Notes: generated by a model from the letters alone, not told the origin. A stretch of DNA of 64,000 bases from Acidobacteriota bacterium (GCA_040754075.1 JBFMDH010000003.1:326307-390306), one strand, 5' to 3'; counted from the stretch's first letter, positions 9,902 to 20,103 are shown. Program-made: numbers and translations.

Positions 9902-11140
9902 ATGTTAAAAAACTACTTCAAAACCGCATTCAAAGTTTTTCTGCGACGCAAGTTTTTTACTTTCATCAGTCTGTTCGCCATCAGCTTTACATTGGTCGTG
10001 CTGATGGTGGCAACCGCGATAATTGACCATGTTTTCGGTGAAATGCCGCCGGAAAAAAATCTCGATAGACGGCTCGGAGTCTATGAAATGCAAATTCGCG
10101 GCGAACATGGAAGCATGAACGGACTGGCGGGTTATAGATTTCTTGACCGTTATTGTCGCGACCTTCCGTTCGTAGAAAAACAGACGTTCTTTACGGGACC
10201 GGGTCAGGTTGTCACTTACAAAGGTGACGAAAAAATTAAATTGTTTTTGAGACGAACAGACGGCGAGTTCTGGCAGATGATGGATTTCCAATTTCTCGAA
10301 GGCGCGGCGTTCACCGAAGTAGACGAGAAGAATCGAAATTTCGTCGCCGTGATTAATGAGGCGACGCGCAAAAAATTTTTCGGCAACGACTCGGCAGTGG
10401 GCAAAACTATCGACATTGACGGGCAAAACTTTCGCGTCGTCGGGGTAGTTTCCAATGTGCCGACCCTGCGCATTATTCCTTTCTCGGACATCTGGGTGCC
10501 CATCAGCACTGCCAAGACGGACGCCTATAAAAAAGAGTTCGTCGGCAATTTTATGGGCTTGTTTCTGGCGCGAAACGTTGCTGATATTCCAGCCATCAAA
10601 GAAGAGTTCAATTCACGGCTGACGCAAGTAGAGATACCGGATAAACAATTCAATCAGGCGGTAAGCGCCATTTGCACTTTCCCCGAAGGGGTTGCGCGTT
10701 TCTTCAGTCCGGGACCAAGCGAGGATGCCACACCGGCGCGCTTAATTATAGGCATTACCATCGCGGCGCTTTTATTTATGTTGCTGCCGACCATCAACCT
10801 CATCAACATCAATATCAGCCGGATTATGGAACGCGCATCTGAGATTGGTGTTCGCAAAGCCTTCGGCGCTTCTTCCCTGACCCTCGTCGGACAGTTCATC
10901 ATCGAAAATATTCTTCTGACTCTGATTGGTGGCGTAATTGGTTTTGTGGGTTCTTACTTTGTCCTGCACCTGATTTCGCAAAGCAATTTGATTCCTTATG
11001 CCGAGTTCCAGATGAATTTCAGAATCTTTTTGTATGGCTTGGCGCTGGCGGTTTGCTTCGGTTTGCTGTCGGGGGTGTACCCGGCTTGGAAGATGTCGCG
11101 GCTGCACCCCGTGCAAGCTTTAACCGGAGGTGTGCGATGA
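9902..11140 (+). CDS. ABC transporter permease, MacB/FtsX type (first)
   Basis: 412 aa with the MacB topology: one membrane helix near the N-terminus (about 20-42), a large periplasmic MacB_PCD domain (about 45-280), then three helices in the last 130 residues (about 285-305, 335-360, 375-395). The F-R-V-V-G-V-V-S-N-V block and the E-R-A-S-E-I-G-V-R-K-A-F-G-A coupling motif are typical. The start codon lies right behind the GTCCGTA repeat, so the usual ribosome binding site is absent (GGACACT only), which may lower translation. It overlaps the next permease gene by 4 nt (ATGA). Confidence 0.92.
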   Translation: MLKNYFKTAFKVFLRRKFFTFISLFAISFTLVVLMVATAIIDHVFGEMPPEKNLDRRLGVYEMQIRGEHGSMNGLAGYRFLDRYCRDLPFVEKQTFFTGPGQVVTYKGDEKIKLFLRRTDGEFWQMMDFQFLEGAAFTEVDEKNRNFVAVINEATRKKFFGNDSAVGKTIDIDGQNFRVVGVVSNVPTLRIIPFSDIWVPISTAKTDAYKKEFVGNFMGLFLARNVADIPAIKEEFNSRLTQVEIPDKQFNQAVSAICTFPEGVARFFSPGPSEDATPARLIIGITIAALLFMLLPTINLININISRIMERASEIGVRKAFGASSLTLVGQFIIENILLTLIGGVIGFVGSYFVLHLISQSNLIPYAEFQMNFRIFLYGLALAVCFGLLSGVYPAWKMSRLHPVQALTGGVR

Positions 11141-12333
11141 TTAAGCACTTGATTAAACTGGTCTGGAATCGCAAGCGCATCAATTTCCTCATCACGGTTG
11201 AAATCTTCGTCTCTTTTCTGGTGCTGTTTGCAGTGATGATGTTTGTCGTCTATTACGCCGACAACTATCGTCATCCGCTCGGTTTTACCTACGACAATGT
11301 TTGGAACGTCAGCATCGACGTCAAGCAACAATCTGACGATTACTTCACACCCGAACAACTGGAGACCACGCGGCAACTCTACCTTGCAGTGAAAGATATG
11401 CCCGAAATCGAACAGGCGGCAAGCGCGCTCTCTGTGCCCTATGAATTCGGCGGCAGTTTTGGCGCTGAAGAGTTCAATGGAAAAACTGTTGAATACGAAC
11501 GTGACGAAGTCACAGATGGATTCAGTGAGGTGCTCGGCTTAAATATCGTCGCCGGTCGTTGGTTCAGCAAAGAAGATGATGGGGCGAACTTTCAACCGGT
11601 AGTTATCAATCGACGAATGGCTGAGGAAATTTTTGGCGCGGAAGAGGCGGTCGGCAAGACGCTCGGCGCACAGGGGCGAAACGGCAGAGAATCGAGAGTG
11701 GTCGGCGTGGTATCGGATTTTCGCAAATCGGGCGAACTGAGCGCACCCGGCAATTTTTTATTTGTCAGAAAAAATTTAAATGATCCGAAAGACCGCCCGC
11801 CGCGAAATCTGGTGCTCAAACTGCGCCCCGGAACCACGGCTGAGTTTCAAGTGAAGTTGACAGACAAACTGCAAGCCATTGCCAAGGATTGGTCTTTTGA
11901 AGCGCAACCGCTCGTCGAGATGCGCGAATCGGCGTTTCGCCTTCAATTGACGCCGCTCATTCTGCTCGGACTGATTGCCGGATTTTTGATGATTATGGTG
12001 GGGTTGGGACTCACCGGCGTGCTCTGGCAAAACGTCACCCAGCGCACCAAAGAAATCGGTCTTCGCCGCGCTAAAGGCGCAACCGCATCGCGTATCAAAA
12101 AACAGATTCTCGGCGAACTCCTGATCATTGCGTCATTCGGCGTACTCGTAGGAATTGCGGTTGTCGTGCAGTTTCCCCTGCTCGACATCATCGGCTTTAT
12201 CACCGGCAAAATCTATTTTTACAGCATTATCGTTTCCGCGTTAATTGTTTACCTGTTGACGATTCTCTGCGGGTTGTACCCCAGTTGGCTGGCAACCAAA
12301 GTACAGCCGGCAGAAGCGCTCCATTACGAATAA
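11137..12333 (+). CDS. ABC transporter permease, MacB/FtsX type (second)
   Basis: 398 aa. ATG 11137 overlaps the stop of the first permease as ATGA and has CCGGAGGTGTGCG ahead of it, so the two are translationally coupled. Same four-helix MacB layout: helix about 19-42, periplasmic domain about 45-265, three C-terminal helices. The coupling motif is T-K-E-I-G-L-R-R-A-K-G-A. Two different permease subunits with one ATPase suggest a heterodimeric membrane unit, as in many bacteroidete and acidobacterial exporters of this class. The substrate is unknown. Confidence 0.92.
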   Translation: MIKHLIKLVWNRKRINFLITVEIFVSFLVLFAVMMFVVYYADNYRHPLGFTYDNVWNVSIDVKQQSDDYFTPEQLETTRQLYLAVKDMPEIEQAASALSVPYEFGGSFGAEEFNGKTVEYERDEVTDGFSEVLGLNIVAGRWFSKEDDGANFQPVVINRRMAEEIFGAEEAVGKTLGAQGRNGRESRVVGVVSDFRKSGELSAPGNFLFVRKNLNDPKDRPPRNLVLKLRPGTTAEFQVKLTDKLQAIAKDWSFEAQPLVEMRESAFRLQLTPLILLGLIAGFLMIMVGLGLTGVLWQNVTQRTKEIGLRRAKGATASRIKKQILGELLIIASFGVLVGIAVVVQFPLLDIIGFITGKIYFYSIIVSALIVYLLTILCGLYPSWLATKVQPAEALHYE

Positions 12334-12406
12334 CTGCCAGCATACCTTTGCAAGGGTTGGCGCAAACCATAAATTCAAAAACCCAGCGAACCGAAAAGGA
12401 GAATCT

Positions 12407-15400
12407 ATGTCCGTGCGAATTCTGCTATTTTTCGTTTGTCTGTTAAGTCTTCACGGCATCAATGCGACAGCCTCGCCGATGCCGTTTCAAATGCCCGCCG
12501 TCAGCGATAAATTCATCGCTTTCTGTTACGCCAATGAGATATGGGTGGTTGACCGCAACGGCGGCGAAGCGCGGCGGCTTACCAGCGTTCAAGCCGCGGA
12601 AAAACTTGCGCCGGTATTTTCTCCTGATGGTTCGCAAATCGCTTTTTCAATGAATGTCGGCGGCAATCTCGATGTTTATGTGATGCCGGTTGCGGGCGGC
12701 GAGCCGCGCCGCCTCACCTATCATCCGAAAGAAGATGTAGCCGTAGGCTGGACACCGGATGGCAAAGCGATTCTTTTTCGCTCGCGACGCCTCAGTGATG
12801 ATACGCATCAACTGTACACCATTTCAGCGGCGGGCGGATTTGAAAAAGCCTTGCCGTTGCCGATTGCCTGGACAGGTTCATATGCCAGCGATGGCGCGCA
12901 TCTGGCATACAATCCGTTAAGTGACCCGACACGCACCTGGCGCAATTATCGCGGCGGGCAAACCTCTGCCATCTGGATTGCCGAACTTGCCACCAGTCGG
13001 ATTGAAAAATTGCCGCGTGAAAATTCCAATGACCGCAATCCCCTGTGGATTGACAATAAAATCTATTTTTTGTCCGACCGCACCTTTACGACTAACCTTT
13101 TCGTTTATGACCCGCAAACCAGGAAGACCAGTCAAGTAACCAATTTTGAAAAGTACGACATCAAAGCGGCGGCAGCAGGAGCAGGCGCAATCGTCTTTGT
13201 TCAAGATGGCGCCATTCAGGTTTACGATTTAAACAGCAAACAAACCCGCACCGTAAGCATTAAAATTCCCGCAAACGATTGGGCGGAAATTAAACCGCGA
13301 ACTATTAAAGCTGCCCGTTGGATTCGCGCTTTCAATTTATCGAATGATGGCAGGCAGGCGCTGTTTGGCGGGCGCGGTGATATTTTAACCGTGAGCGCCG
13401 ATGGCAAAGCGTTTCGCAATCTCACGCAAACCAGTAATGCAGCAGAGCGCGCGCCTGTCGGTTCGCCGGATGGAAAATGGATTGCTTATTACTCGGACGA
13501 ATCCGGCGAATATCAATTGCACATTCGCTCTACGGCGACCGATGAAATTAAAAAGATTGCCATTGAACCGCAGCCTTCGTTTTATCTGGAACCCGTTTGG
13601 TCTCCCGATTCCAGAAAGCTGGCGTTTTACGATAAACGCTTGAACATCTGGTACGTTGATATTGAAAAGCGCCAGGCTACTCGTGTTGATACGGCGTATC
13701 GTTTCGATAATAGTCCTGCGCCCGCCTGGTCGCCCGACAGCCGTTGGCTCGCTTATACCAAAACGCAGCCCAATTATTTGCGCGGGCTGTTCATTTATTC
13801 ACTCGACAAGGCGAAAAGTTATCAGGTGAGCAATGAACGATTCGATGCCGATTCGCCTGCTTTTGATAAAAATGGCAAGTATCTTTATTTCACATCGAGC
13901 GCCAACGCCGGACCGCGAAAAGTTTTCGGTATGTCATCCTTTCAATTCAGAAATACGGTCTTGCGCAGCATCTATGCTGTGGTGCTCGATAAAGATGAAC
14001 CCTCGCCGCTGATGCCTGTTGCAAACCCATCGGAGAACCCAGAGAACACGCCCGGCATTGATGTCGAAGGCATCACAGAGCGAGTCGTTCGACTACCAAT
14101 TCCGGCGCGGGATTATGCGGGAATCCTGGCGGGCAAAGCCGGAACCTTGTTTATATTTGAGTCGGGTATTCAAGCGCCGAATGTAATTCACAAATTCGAT
14201 GTCACGACGCGCAAGTTCGAGAAGTTCATTGAAAATGCCGGTGGGTTGGTTATCTCAGACGATGGCAGCCGGTTGATGTTTCCGAGAGGCGGCGCTTATT
14301 ACATCGTTTCGACTGAAGCTCAGCCAAAAAGCGATGAAGGAAGACTTGATTTAATGAACGCCGAATGGCAAATCACGCCGCGCGATGAATGGCAACAGAT
14401 GTACAACGAATCGTGGCGACTCATGCGCGATTATTTTTATGACGCTAATCTGCACGGGCAAAACCTTGCGGCTTTGAAAGAGCACTATGCCGCATACCTG
14501 CCAAATGTGGTTACACGAAGCGACCTGCTGGTGGTCTTTCGTGAAATGTTTTCGCACATGACCGTAAGTCATATGCAGGTCGGTGGTGGCGATGCGCCAC
14601 CCGCAGGGCAGGCAAATGTCGGAATGCTCGGCGCGGATTTTGAAATCAATCAAGGTCGCTATCAAATCACCCGCATCTATCGCGGTGATAATTCGGAACC
14701 GATACTCACATCGCCGCTCACACAGCCGGGCGTGAAGGTTACGGTCGGCGATTACCTCATCGCCATTGACGGACAGGAAATCAAAGCCGATGAAAATGTC
14801 TTTAAATATTTTCAAGGCAAAGCCGGACGCCCCGCGCAACTCAAAGTCGCCGCGAAGCCTGATGGCAGCAATGCGCGAACCTATATGGTGATTTTGAGTC
14901 CCGGCGAAAATATCTTGCGGCTTTACGATTGGATTCAGGAGAATCGCCGCAAAGTCGCCGAAGCCTCAGGCGGCAAACTCGGCTACATCTATCTGCCGGA
15001 TACGGGCGCGGCGGGTTACGAAGAGTTCACGCGGGATTTCTATGCTTACCTGGATAAACAGGGCGTGATTATTGATGAACGCTATAATAGCGGTGGCGCG
15101 CCCGCCGATTATTTCATTGATATGCTGGGGCGCATGCCGCTTTCGACGTACACCTTTCGCGAAGGCGCGGATATGAATTTTCCGGTGGCGACCATCCCTG
15201 GCCCGCGCGTCATGATTATCAATGAATATGCGGGTTCGGGCGGCGACACCTTGCCCTGGATGTTTCGCGCCGCAAGTGTTGGTACACTAGTTGGCAAACG
15301 CACCTGGGGCGGCGGCATTGGCGGATTTGTGGCGATGCCCGAATTGATTGATGGCGGCAGGATGCTTGCGCCGAATCGCGCATTCTATAATCCTAAGACC

Positions 15401-15580
15401 GGCAACTGGGATATTGAAAACAACGGCGTCGCGCCCGATGTCGAAGTCGAACTTGACCCCCAGGCATTTCGCAAGGGGCGTGATTTGCAGTTGGAAAAAG
15501 CCATTCAACTGGCGTTGGAGAATTTGAAAAAGCAGCCCGCGCCGCAAATCAAAAAACCGAAGAGACCGCTCTACCCGTAA
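12407..15580 (+). CDS. Tricorn-like S41 family peptidase with beta-propeller and PDZ domain
   Basis: 1057 aa; ATG 12407 follows AAAAGGAGAATCT. A signal peptide covers about residues 1-22. Next come WD40-like/TolB-type beta-propeller blades with repeated S-P-D-G and S-P-D-S turns (about 30-640), a tricorn C1-like region (about 665-740), a PDZ domain (about 745-830) and the S41 protease domain (about 840-1030). The likely catalytic Ser is in N-E-Y-A-G-S-G-G-D, with Glu and Asn blocks around D-E-R-Y-N-S-G-G. Unlike archaeal cytoplasmic tricorn it appears exported and would degrade peptides in the periplasm. It follows the exporter genes by 73 nt on the same strand. Confidence 0.88.
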   Translation: MSVRILLFFVCLLSLHGINATASPMPFQMPAVSDKFIAFCYANEIWVVDRNGGEARRLTSVQAAEKLAPVFSPDGSQIAFSMNVGGNLDVYVMPVAGGEPRRLTYHPKEDVAVGWTPDGKAILFRSRRLSDDTHQLYTISAAGGFEKALPLPIAWTGSYASDGAHLAYNPLSDPTRTWRNYRGGQTSAIWIAELATSRIEKLPRENSNDRNPLWIDNKIYFLSDRTFTTNLFVYDPQTRKTSQVTNFEKYDIKAAAAGAGAIVFVQDGAIQVYDLNSKQTRTVSIKIPANDWAEIKPRTIKAARWIRAFNLSNDGRQALFGGRGDILTVSADGKAFRNLTQTSNAAERAPVGSPDGKWIAYYSDESGEYQLHIRSTATDEIKKIAIEPQPSFYLEPVWSPDSRKLAFYDKRLNIWYVDIEKRQATRVDTAYRFDNSPAPAWSPDSRWLAYTKTQPNYLRGLFIYSLDKAKSYQVSNERFDADSPAFDKNGKYLYFTSSANAGPRKVFGMSSFQFRNTVLRSIYAVVLDKDEPSPLMPVANPSENPENTPGIDVEGITERVVRLPIPARDYAGILAGKAGTLFIFESGIQAPNVIHKFDVTTRKFEKFIENAGGLVISDDGSRLMFPRGGAYYIVSTEAQPKSDEGRLDLMNAEWQITPRDEWQQMYNESWRLMRDYFYDANLHGQNLAALKEHYAAYLPNVVTRSDLLVVFREMFSHMTVSHMQVGGGDAPPAGQANVGMLGADFEINQGRYQITRIYRGDNSEPILTSPLTQPGVKVTVGDYLIAIDGQEIKADENVFKYFQGKAGRPAQLKVAAKPDGSNARTYMVILSPGENILRLYDWIQENRRKVAEASGGKLGYIYLPDTGAAGYEEFTRDFYAYLDKQGVIIDERYNSGGAPADYFIDMLGRMPLSTYTFREGADMNFPVATIPGPRVMIINEYAGSGGDTLPWMFRAASVGTLVGKRTWGGGIGGFVAMPELIDGGRMLAPNRAFYNPKTGNWDIENNGVAPDVEVELDPQAFRKGRDLQLEKAIQLALENLKKQPAPQIKKPKRPLYP

Positions 15581-15624
15581 TCTCCAATGCAAGCATTTAT
15601 ACAAAGGTCAGGAGATAAAAATCA

Positions 15625-16455
15625 TTGAATAGCGAAATTTTGAACAGCGAATTTGCCAAACGAATTGAACACGCGGAAATCAAGGCGTGGATGGATATGT
15701 ACGAAGCCGCCCCCAAAGACTACGCGGAAAACTTTCAGCTTGGGGTGCAACACCTTGACAGCCTTGTGGTCTTTACGGCGGGCGGCATTCCCTTCGGTCA
15801 TTTCAATTGTGTTTTAAATCTAGGATTGGATGAACCGGCAACCGAAACGCAGCTTGAAGAAGTGCTGAAAACCTTAAATGCCGCACAGCGCCAACATTGG
15901 TACATTCATTACAACCCGCACTGCGAACCGGCGAATTTACGCGAATGGTTTGAGCGAAGAAATCTTAAGGCGCGAAGCGCCTGGGACAGGATTTATCGAA
16001 ACGCTGAACCACTTTCACCTACTCTTTTAACCACAGATGACGTGCAGGTCGAGAAAGTGACGAACGCCACAGCCCGTGAATGGGCTGAATTTGTTTCGGG
16101 GGTTTATCATTTGCCAACCGTAGATTGGCTTGCGGCGTTTGCCGAACGAATGGGGTGGCACCATTACACGCTTCGCAAAAATTCAATTATCGTTGCGGCG
16201 CGCAGTATGTTCATCAACCGCGAGGGCTGGGCGTGGCTTGGCATTGATGCACCAGTGCCGGGACTCATGACAAATGATTTCACTTTGGATTGGCAGATTT
16301 GCCAGAGACTTGTGAAAGACGGATTACAACTTGGCGCAAAACATTTCGTCGCCGATATTGAAGCGCCAACGCTTGATATGGATTCACCCGCGTATCAACA
16401 TTTTGCAAGGCTCGGGTTTAAGAAAGTTTATTCGCGGGCTAATTACATGCCTTAA
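15625..16455 (+). CDS. GNAT-like acetyltransferase family protein
   Basis: 276 aa from a TTG start at 15625 with AGGAG 11 nt upstream; the next in-frame Met is residue 23. The C-terminal end, with H-F-A-R-L-G-F-K-K-V-Y-S-R, resembles the last strand-helix of GNAT proteins, and a weaker first GNAT half is suggested by an alpha/beta pattern in residues 35-130. The acetyl-CoA P-loop (R/Q-x-x-G-x-G/A) is not clear, so an acetyltransferase function is uncertain. No signal peptide. It lies 44 nt after the tricorn-like gene and 25 nt before the response regulator. Confidence 0.6.
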   Translation: MNSEILNSEFAKRIEHAEIKAWMDMYEAAPKDYAENFQLGVQHLDSLVVFTAGGIPFGHFNCVLNLGLDEPATETQLEEVLKTLNAAQRQHWYIHYNPHCEPANLREWFERRNLKARSAWDRIYRNAEPLSPTLLTTDDVQVEKVTNATAREWAEFVSGVYHLPTVDWLAAFAERMGWHHYTLRKNSIIVAARSMFINREGWAWLGIDAPVPGLMTNDFTLDWQICQRLVKDGLQLGAKHFVADIEAPTLDMDSPAYQHFARLGFKKVYSRANYMP

Positions 16456-16480
16456 CCATCCATCTTTATTGGAACTACTG

Positions 16481-17878
16481 ATGAGCACGACAAGTAATAA
16501 AAATGAAATGGTACTTGTTGTTGATGATGACCCATCGGTAACCACATCGCTGGCGCTCCTGTTAAAACAGGCGGGCTACCGGTCGCTTTGTGCCGCAACG
16601 CCGCGCGAGGCGCTCGATAAAATCGCGCAGGATGATTTTCATCTGGTCATTCAGGATTTGAATTTTTCGCGCAAAACCACCGGTGAAGAAGGGTTGGAAC
16701 TGCTCAGAAAAATCAAAGCCGTCAAACCACAGGTGCCGGTGATTTTGCTGACTGCCTGGGGTTCGATTCAACTCGCAGTTGAAGGCATGCGCTCAGGCGC
16801 TTCGGATTTCGTCACCAAACCCTGGACGCATAATCAACTGCTGCAATCGGTCAAAACCGCCATCGGCGTGGCGGCAGCCGCCTCGAATCAAAAAGACAAA
16901 CTGCCGACCCGCGAAGAACTCGACGCCGCGTATGATTTTCGCGACATCATCGGGCGCGATGCGAAAATGCTCAGAATTTTGGATGTCATCGGGCGCATCA
17001 GCGCAACCGATGCCTCTGTGCTCGTCACCGGCGAATCGGGAACCGGCAAAGAGTTGATAGCCGCCGCCATTCATCGCAACAGTCGCCGCCGCCATGCGCC
17101 ATTTGTGAAAGTCAATCTCGGCGGCATCTCTGCGACGCTTTTTGAAAGCGAAATGTTCGGGCATGTGCGCGGCGCATTTACGGATGCCAAACAAGACCGC
17201 AAGGGTCGCTTTGAACTGGCAAATAACGGTTCGATTTTTCTCGATGAAATCGGCGATTTGGATTTGAACTCGCAGGTAAAAATGCTGCGCGTCCTGCAAG
17301 ACCGCTCTTATGAAGTGCTCGGTTCGAGCCTGACGCGCACCGTCGATATTCGGGTGATTTCAGCGACCAATCGCAATTTGCAGGAGATGGTTGCCGCCGG
17401 GCAATTTCGCGAAGATTTGCTTTATCGTTTGAATTTGATTGCCGTGCATCTGCCGGCGCTGCGCGAACGCCCGACAGACATTCCCTTACTTGCCAGACAT
17501 TTTGCCGCAGGCATCGCAAAGATTTATTCGCGAGATGAGATTCAAGTGAGCGATGCGGCATTGCACTGGCTGCAAGGACTGAACTGGCCGGGCAACATCC
17601 GCCAGTTAAAACAACTGATTGAACGCGCCATCCTGGTAAGCAATAAAGCGGTTCTTGAAATTGAAGATTTTCGTCTGCCACTCGATATGGCAGTGAACGA
17701 AAAATCGAAAGACGAACTGCCGGATGTCGGCAGGATGACGATTGATGAAATGGAAAAAGCCATGATTTTGAAATCCTTAGCGCATTACGACGGCAACATC
17801 AGTCGTGTGGCGGAAGCCCTGGGATTGAGTCGTCCGGCGCTTTATAGACGTTTTGAAAAGTACGGTATAAAAGTCTAG
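16481..17878 (+). CDS. Sigma54-dependent response regulator, NtrC family
   Basis: 465 aa from ATG 16481; an earlier in-frame start overlaps the previous gene and would add residues that are not receiver-like. Receiver domain at 10-130, with acidic pocket D-D-D at 15-17 and likely phospho-acceptor Asp59. An AAA+ domain follows at about 155-385, with Walker A G-E-S-G-T-G-K-E and the sigma54-contacting loop G-A-F-T-D-A. The C-terminal Fis-type helix-turn-helix (about 420-465) has N-I-S-R-V-A-E-A-L-G-L-S-R. It would activate RpoN promoters. No partner kinase is in the window; regulators of this type often neighbour MacB-like exporters and may control 7728-12333. Confidence 0.95.
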   Translation: MSTTSNKNEMVLVVDDDPSVTTSLALLLKQAGYRSLCAATPREALDKIAQDDFHLVIQDLNFSRKTTGEEGLELLRKIKAVKPQVPVILLTAWGSIQLAVEGMRSGASDFVTKPWTHNQLLQSVKTAIGVAAAASNQKDKLPTREELDAAYDFRDIIGRDAKMLRILDVIGRISATDASVLVTGESGTGKELIAAAIHRNSRRRHAPFVKVNLGGISATLFESEMFGHVRGAFTDAKQDRKGRFELANNGSIFLDEIGDLDLNSQVKMLRVLQDRSYEVLGSSLTRTVDIRVISATNRNLQEMVAAGQFREDLLYRLNLIAVHLPALRERPTDIPLLARHFAAGIAKIYSRDEIQVSDAALHWLQGLNWPGNIRQLKQLIERAILVSNKAVLEIEDFRLPLDMAVNEKSKDELPDVGRMTIDEMEKAMILKSLAHYDGNISRVAEALGLSRPALYRRFEKYGIKV

Positions 17879-17978
17879 CCTGAACCTTTTTCCGGTTGTA
17901 TTCTAAAAACGCCTCGCCCTTATTCAATGCTTGAATAACTCAATTCCAAAAAACAAACAATTCGATAGAGGTGTATAG

Positions 17979-18707
17979 ATGGAAGCCAAACGCTTGGAAT
18001 TTATCATTCACGAAGCCGGTTGCATGATTATGATTGCGCCGATGAGCCTCGGCGGTCACGCCTACGAAGATTTACTGGATTTATTCGACGATCAGCAGAA
18101 GCTACGCGAATTGATTTTAGCGGGCGCGATGATGCCGATGGATTTGTATCAGGATGATGGCTATCTGGTGCGCGTCGTTATCGGAGATTTGAACGAACAG
18201 GAAAGCGCCGAATGGACGGCGCGGGCGCGTTGGCATTTAAAAGTTCCCTGCGGGAAGTTGTTGATTACCGGCGCGCTGGATAATGACGACGAATTTGAGC
18301 CGATCAAAGACGGCGATAAATTCTGGCTTGGTGGTTACGTTGAAATCGAACCCGGTGAATACCTTGTTGAAGTGTTGAGCTACGCCCCGGGCGACCTTTC
18401 GACCGGATGGGGACAGATTGAAAATCATGATGGCAAAGGATTGTTTCGCCCGACCGCCGGTATCAAACCCGAAAAGCCGCTGGATTATTTCAAACGCACG
18501 CGCCCGAATGAAGAAGCGCCCGCGTGGATTCGCGATGAAGGATTCATAGGCGAAGCGGAATATGTCAACTTTGTTGTGAGACTTGCGCCGCCGGTTGATT
18601 TACCCGCGCCGCAATTTGAAGCGGGCGGATTTTTGCAATGGGAATTTCGCAAGCCGGAAATATGCCCGGTCGGTATTCGTTCTGCGACGTTTGAGAAAGC
18701 TGAATAG
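17979..18707 (+). CDS. Conserved hypothetical protein, 242 aa
   Basis: I do not recognise the family. ATG 17979 follows GATAGAGGTGTATAG. The protein looks soluble and cytoplasmic, beta-rich and acidic, with an aromatic-rich middle (G-Y-V-E-I-E-P-G-E-Y-L-V-E-V near 125-140) that may form a beta sandwich. The region P-G-D-L-S-T-G-W-G-Q is a distinct loop. No catalytic motif or membrane segment is seen. It stands alone: 100 nt after the response regulator and facing the MFS gene on the other strand. Confidence 0.75.
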   Translation: MEAKRLEFIIHEAGCMIMIAPMSLGGHAYEDLLDLFDDQQKLRELILAGAMMPMDLYQDDGYLVRVVIGDLNEQESAEWTARARWHLKVPCGKLLITGALDNDDEFEPIKDGDKFWLGGYVEIEPGEYLVEVLSYAPGDLSTGWGQIENHDGKGLFRPTAGIKPEKPLDYFKRTRPNEEAPAWIRDEGFIGEAEYVNFVVRLAPPVDLPAPQFEAGGFLQWEFRKPEICPVGIRSATFEKAE

Positions 18708-18814
18708 GATTGAGGTTGGTGAAAGCGTCGAAGTGTCAGGGTGTTTAATGCGTCAGTAAAATGACGGTGGCAAATTGAACGCCATTTGCCAATAGCTTTA
18801 CTTTGAATCTGTTG

Positions 18815-18880
18815 AGGTCTTTGACCGCGCCATTGGTTGAAGCGCGGTCTTTAAACCCTCTTTCAACCTCAGCGAATGGT
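18815..18880. terminator. Hairpin between convergent genes
   Basis: GACCGCGC and GCGCGGTC arms (about 18825-18860), flanked by further weak complementarity (GAGGTCTTT at the left, CAACCTC at the right). It lies between the convergent hypothetical and MFS genes, so a bidirectional terminator is plausible. It shares the GGTCAAAGACCGC sequence with the hairpin at 4798. Confidence 0.4.
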
Positions 18881-18897
18881 TTTGCAAGCTGGGCGAA

Positions 18898-20103
18898 TTA
18901 ACCTCTGCCGCCTGCTAATTTTTTAGCAGCCGGTAAGCGTCTGAGCGCAAGCATGGCGATAATGCCAAACACCGGCCCGATTGCCAGAAACATAAATGCC
19001 CGTTGCCAGCCAAACATTCGTTCAAACGTAGGAATCAGACGAATAGTCACCAGCGTGAGCAGAAATCCCAGACTGGTTTGCAACGTCAAAGCGGTGCCGG
19101 TGTATTCCGGTTTGCAAAGTTCCGTAACGCAGGCAGAAAACTGCGCCGAATCGGCGACCACCGCAAAGCCCCAGATTAAACAGACGCCGACGAGTAAGAC
19201 GGGACTTGCGCCAAACAAAAAACCAACCACAAAGGCGCACGCGCCGCTGATGATTAAAGACGCGATGGTCAAGGTTGTGCGTCCCATTTGATCTGCCAGT
19301 TTTCCTGCCACCACGCACCCCAGAGCGCCGATGCCGATGACCGCGAAACTGGCTACAGCAGCCCATTTCGTGTCAATGCCGTAGGTTGCAAAACTGGCAA
19401 TCAGGAAAGCCGGAATCCACGCCCACATGGCATAGAGTTCCCACATATGACCGAGGTAGCCGAGATTGGCGAGCACGATTTCGCGGGTGCGCGAAACTTC
19501 TCCGACATAACGCCAGTTAAACGGCGGCGATTTCGCTTGAAAGGGTCCTTCACTGACAAACCACCAACAGAGCAATCCGCCGGTTGCCGCTAGCATTGCC
19601 GCGAGATAAAGCACCCGCTGCCAGTTGTGAACCCCGCCAAAGGCATTCAGTAGATGCGGCGCAGCCGAACCCAGAGTGAGCGCGCCGACGAGAATGCCGA
19701 TGCCAAAGCCACGGTCGGCTTTTGTCCAGGTTGCCATGATTTTCATGCCGACGGGATAGACGCCTGCAAGAAACATCCCGGTTAAAAACCTGAGCGCCAA
19801 GGCGACAGCGAGAGCATTCGCAAGCAGAGGAATGAGTAAGGTGGTCAATGCTGCGAAGATCGCGGAAAAGGTGAATAGTTTTTTCGTCGGAATACGGTCG
19901 GCGAGGTTAAAGATTGCCGAAGCGAACGCGCCAACGACAAAACCGATTTGTACGGACATCGTCAACCACGCCTTACCGGCATCGCCGAGCGTCCATTCGG
20001 CGGTGAGCGCAGGCACCACTGCCGATGCTGAAAACCAGACAGCCATGCCGAGCAGTTCAGCTAAAGCCAGCAACATCAAGGTGCGCCATTTTTTTTTCAA
20101 CAT
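18898..20103 (-). CDS. MFS transporter
   Basis: 401 aa with 12 hydrophobic segments and no large loops. Start at 20103; the ribosome binding site is poor. The N-terminal half has W-F-S-A-S-A-V-V-P-A-L and R-F-L-T-G-M-F-L-A-G-V-Y-P-V-G-M-K, typical of nitrate/cyanate or NNP-unrelated MFS carriers such as the CynX/NarK-like and UhpC-like groups. An exact substrate cannot be given. Motif A-like G-K-L-A-D-Q-M-G-R-T occurs in the second half. It sits divergent from the small cytochrome c gene at 20327. Confidence 0.85.
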   Translation of the reverse strand: MLKKKWRTLMLLALAELLGMAVWFSASAVVPALTAEWTLGDAGKAWLTMSVQIGFVVGAFASAIFNLADRIPTKKLFTFSAIFAALTTLLIPLLANALAVALALRFLTGMFLAGVYPVGMKIMATWTKADRGFGIGILVGALTLGSAAPHLLNAFGGVHNWQRVLYLAAMLAATGGLLCWWFVSEGPFQAKSPPFNWRYVGEVSRTREIVLANLGYLGHMWELYAMWAWIPAFLIASFATYGIDTKWAAVASFAVIGIGALGCVVAGKLADQMGRTTLTIASLIISGACAFVVGFLFGASPVLLVGVCLIWGFAVVADSAQFSACVTELCKPEYTGTALTLQTSLGFLLTLVTIRLIPTFERMFGWQRAFMFLAIGPVFGIIAMLALRRLPAAKKLAGGRG

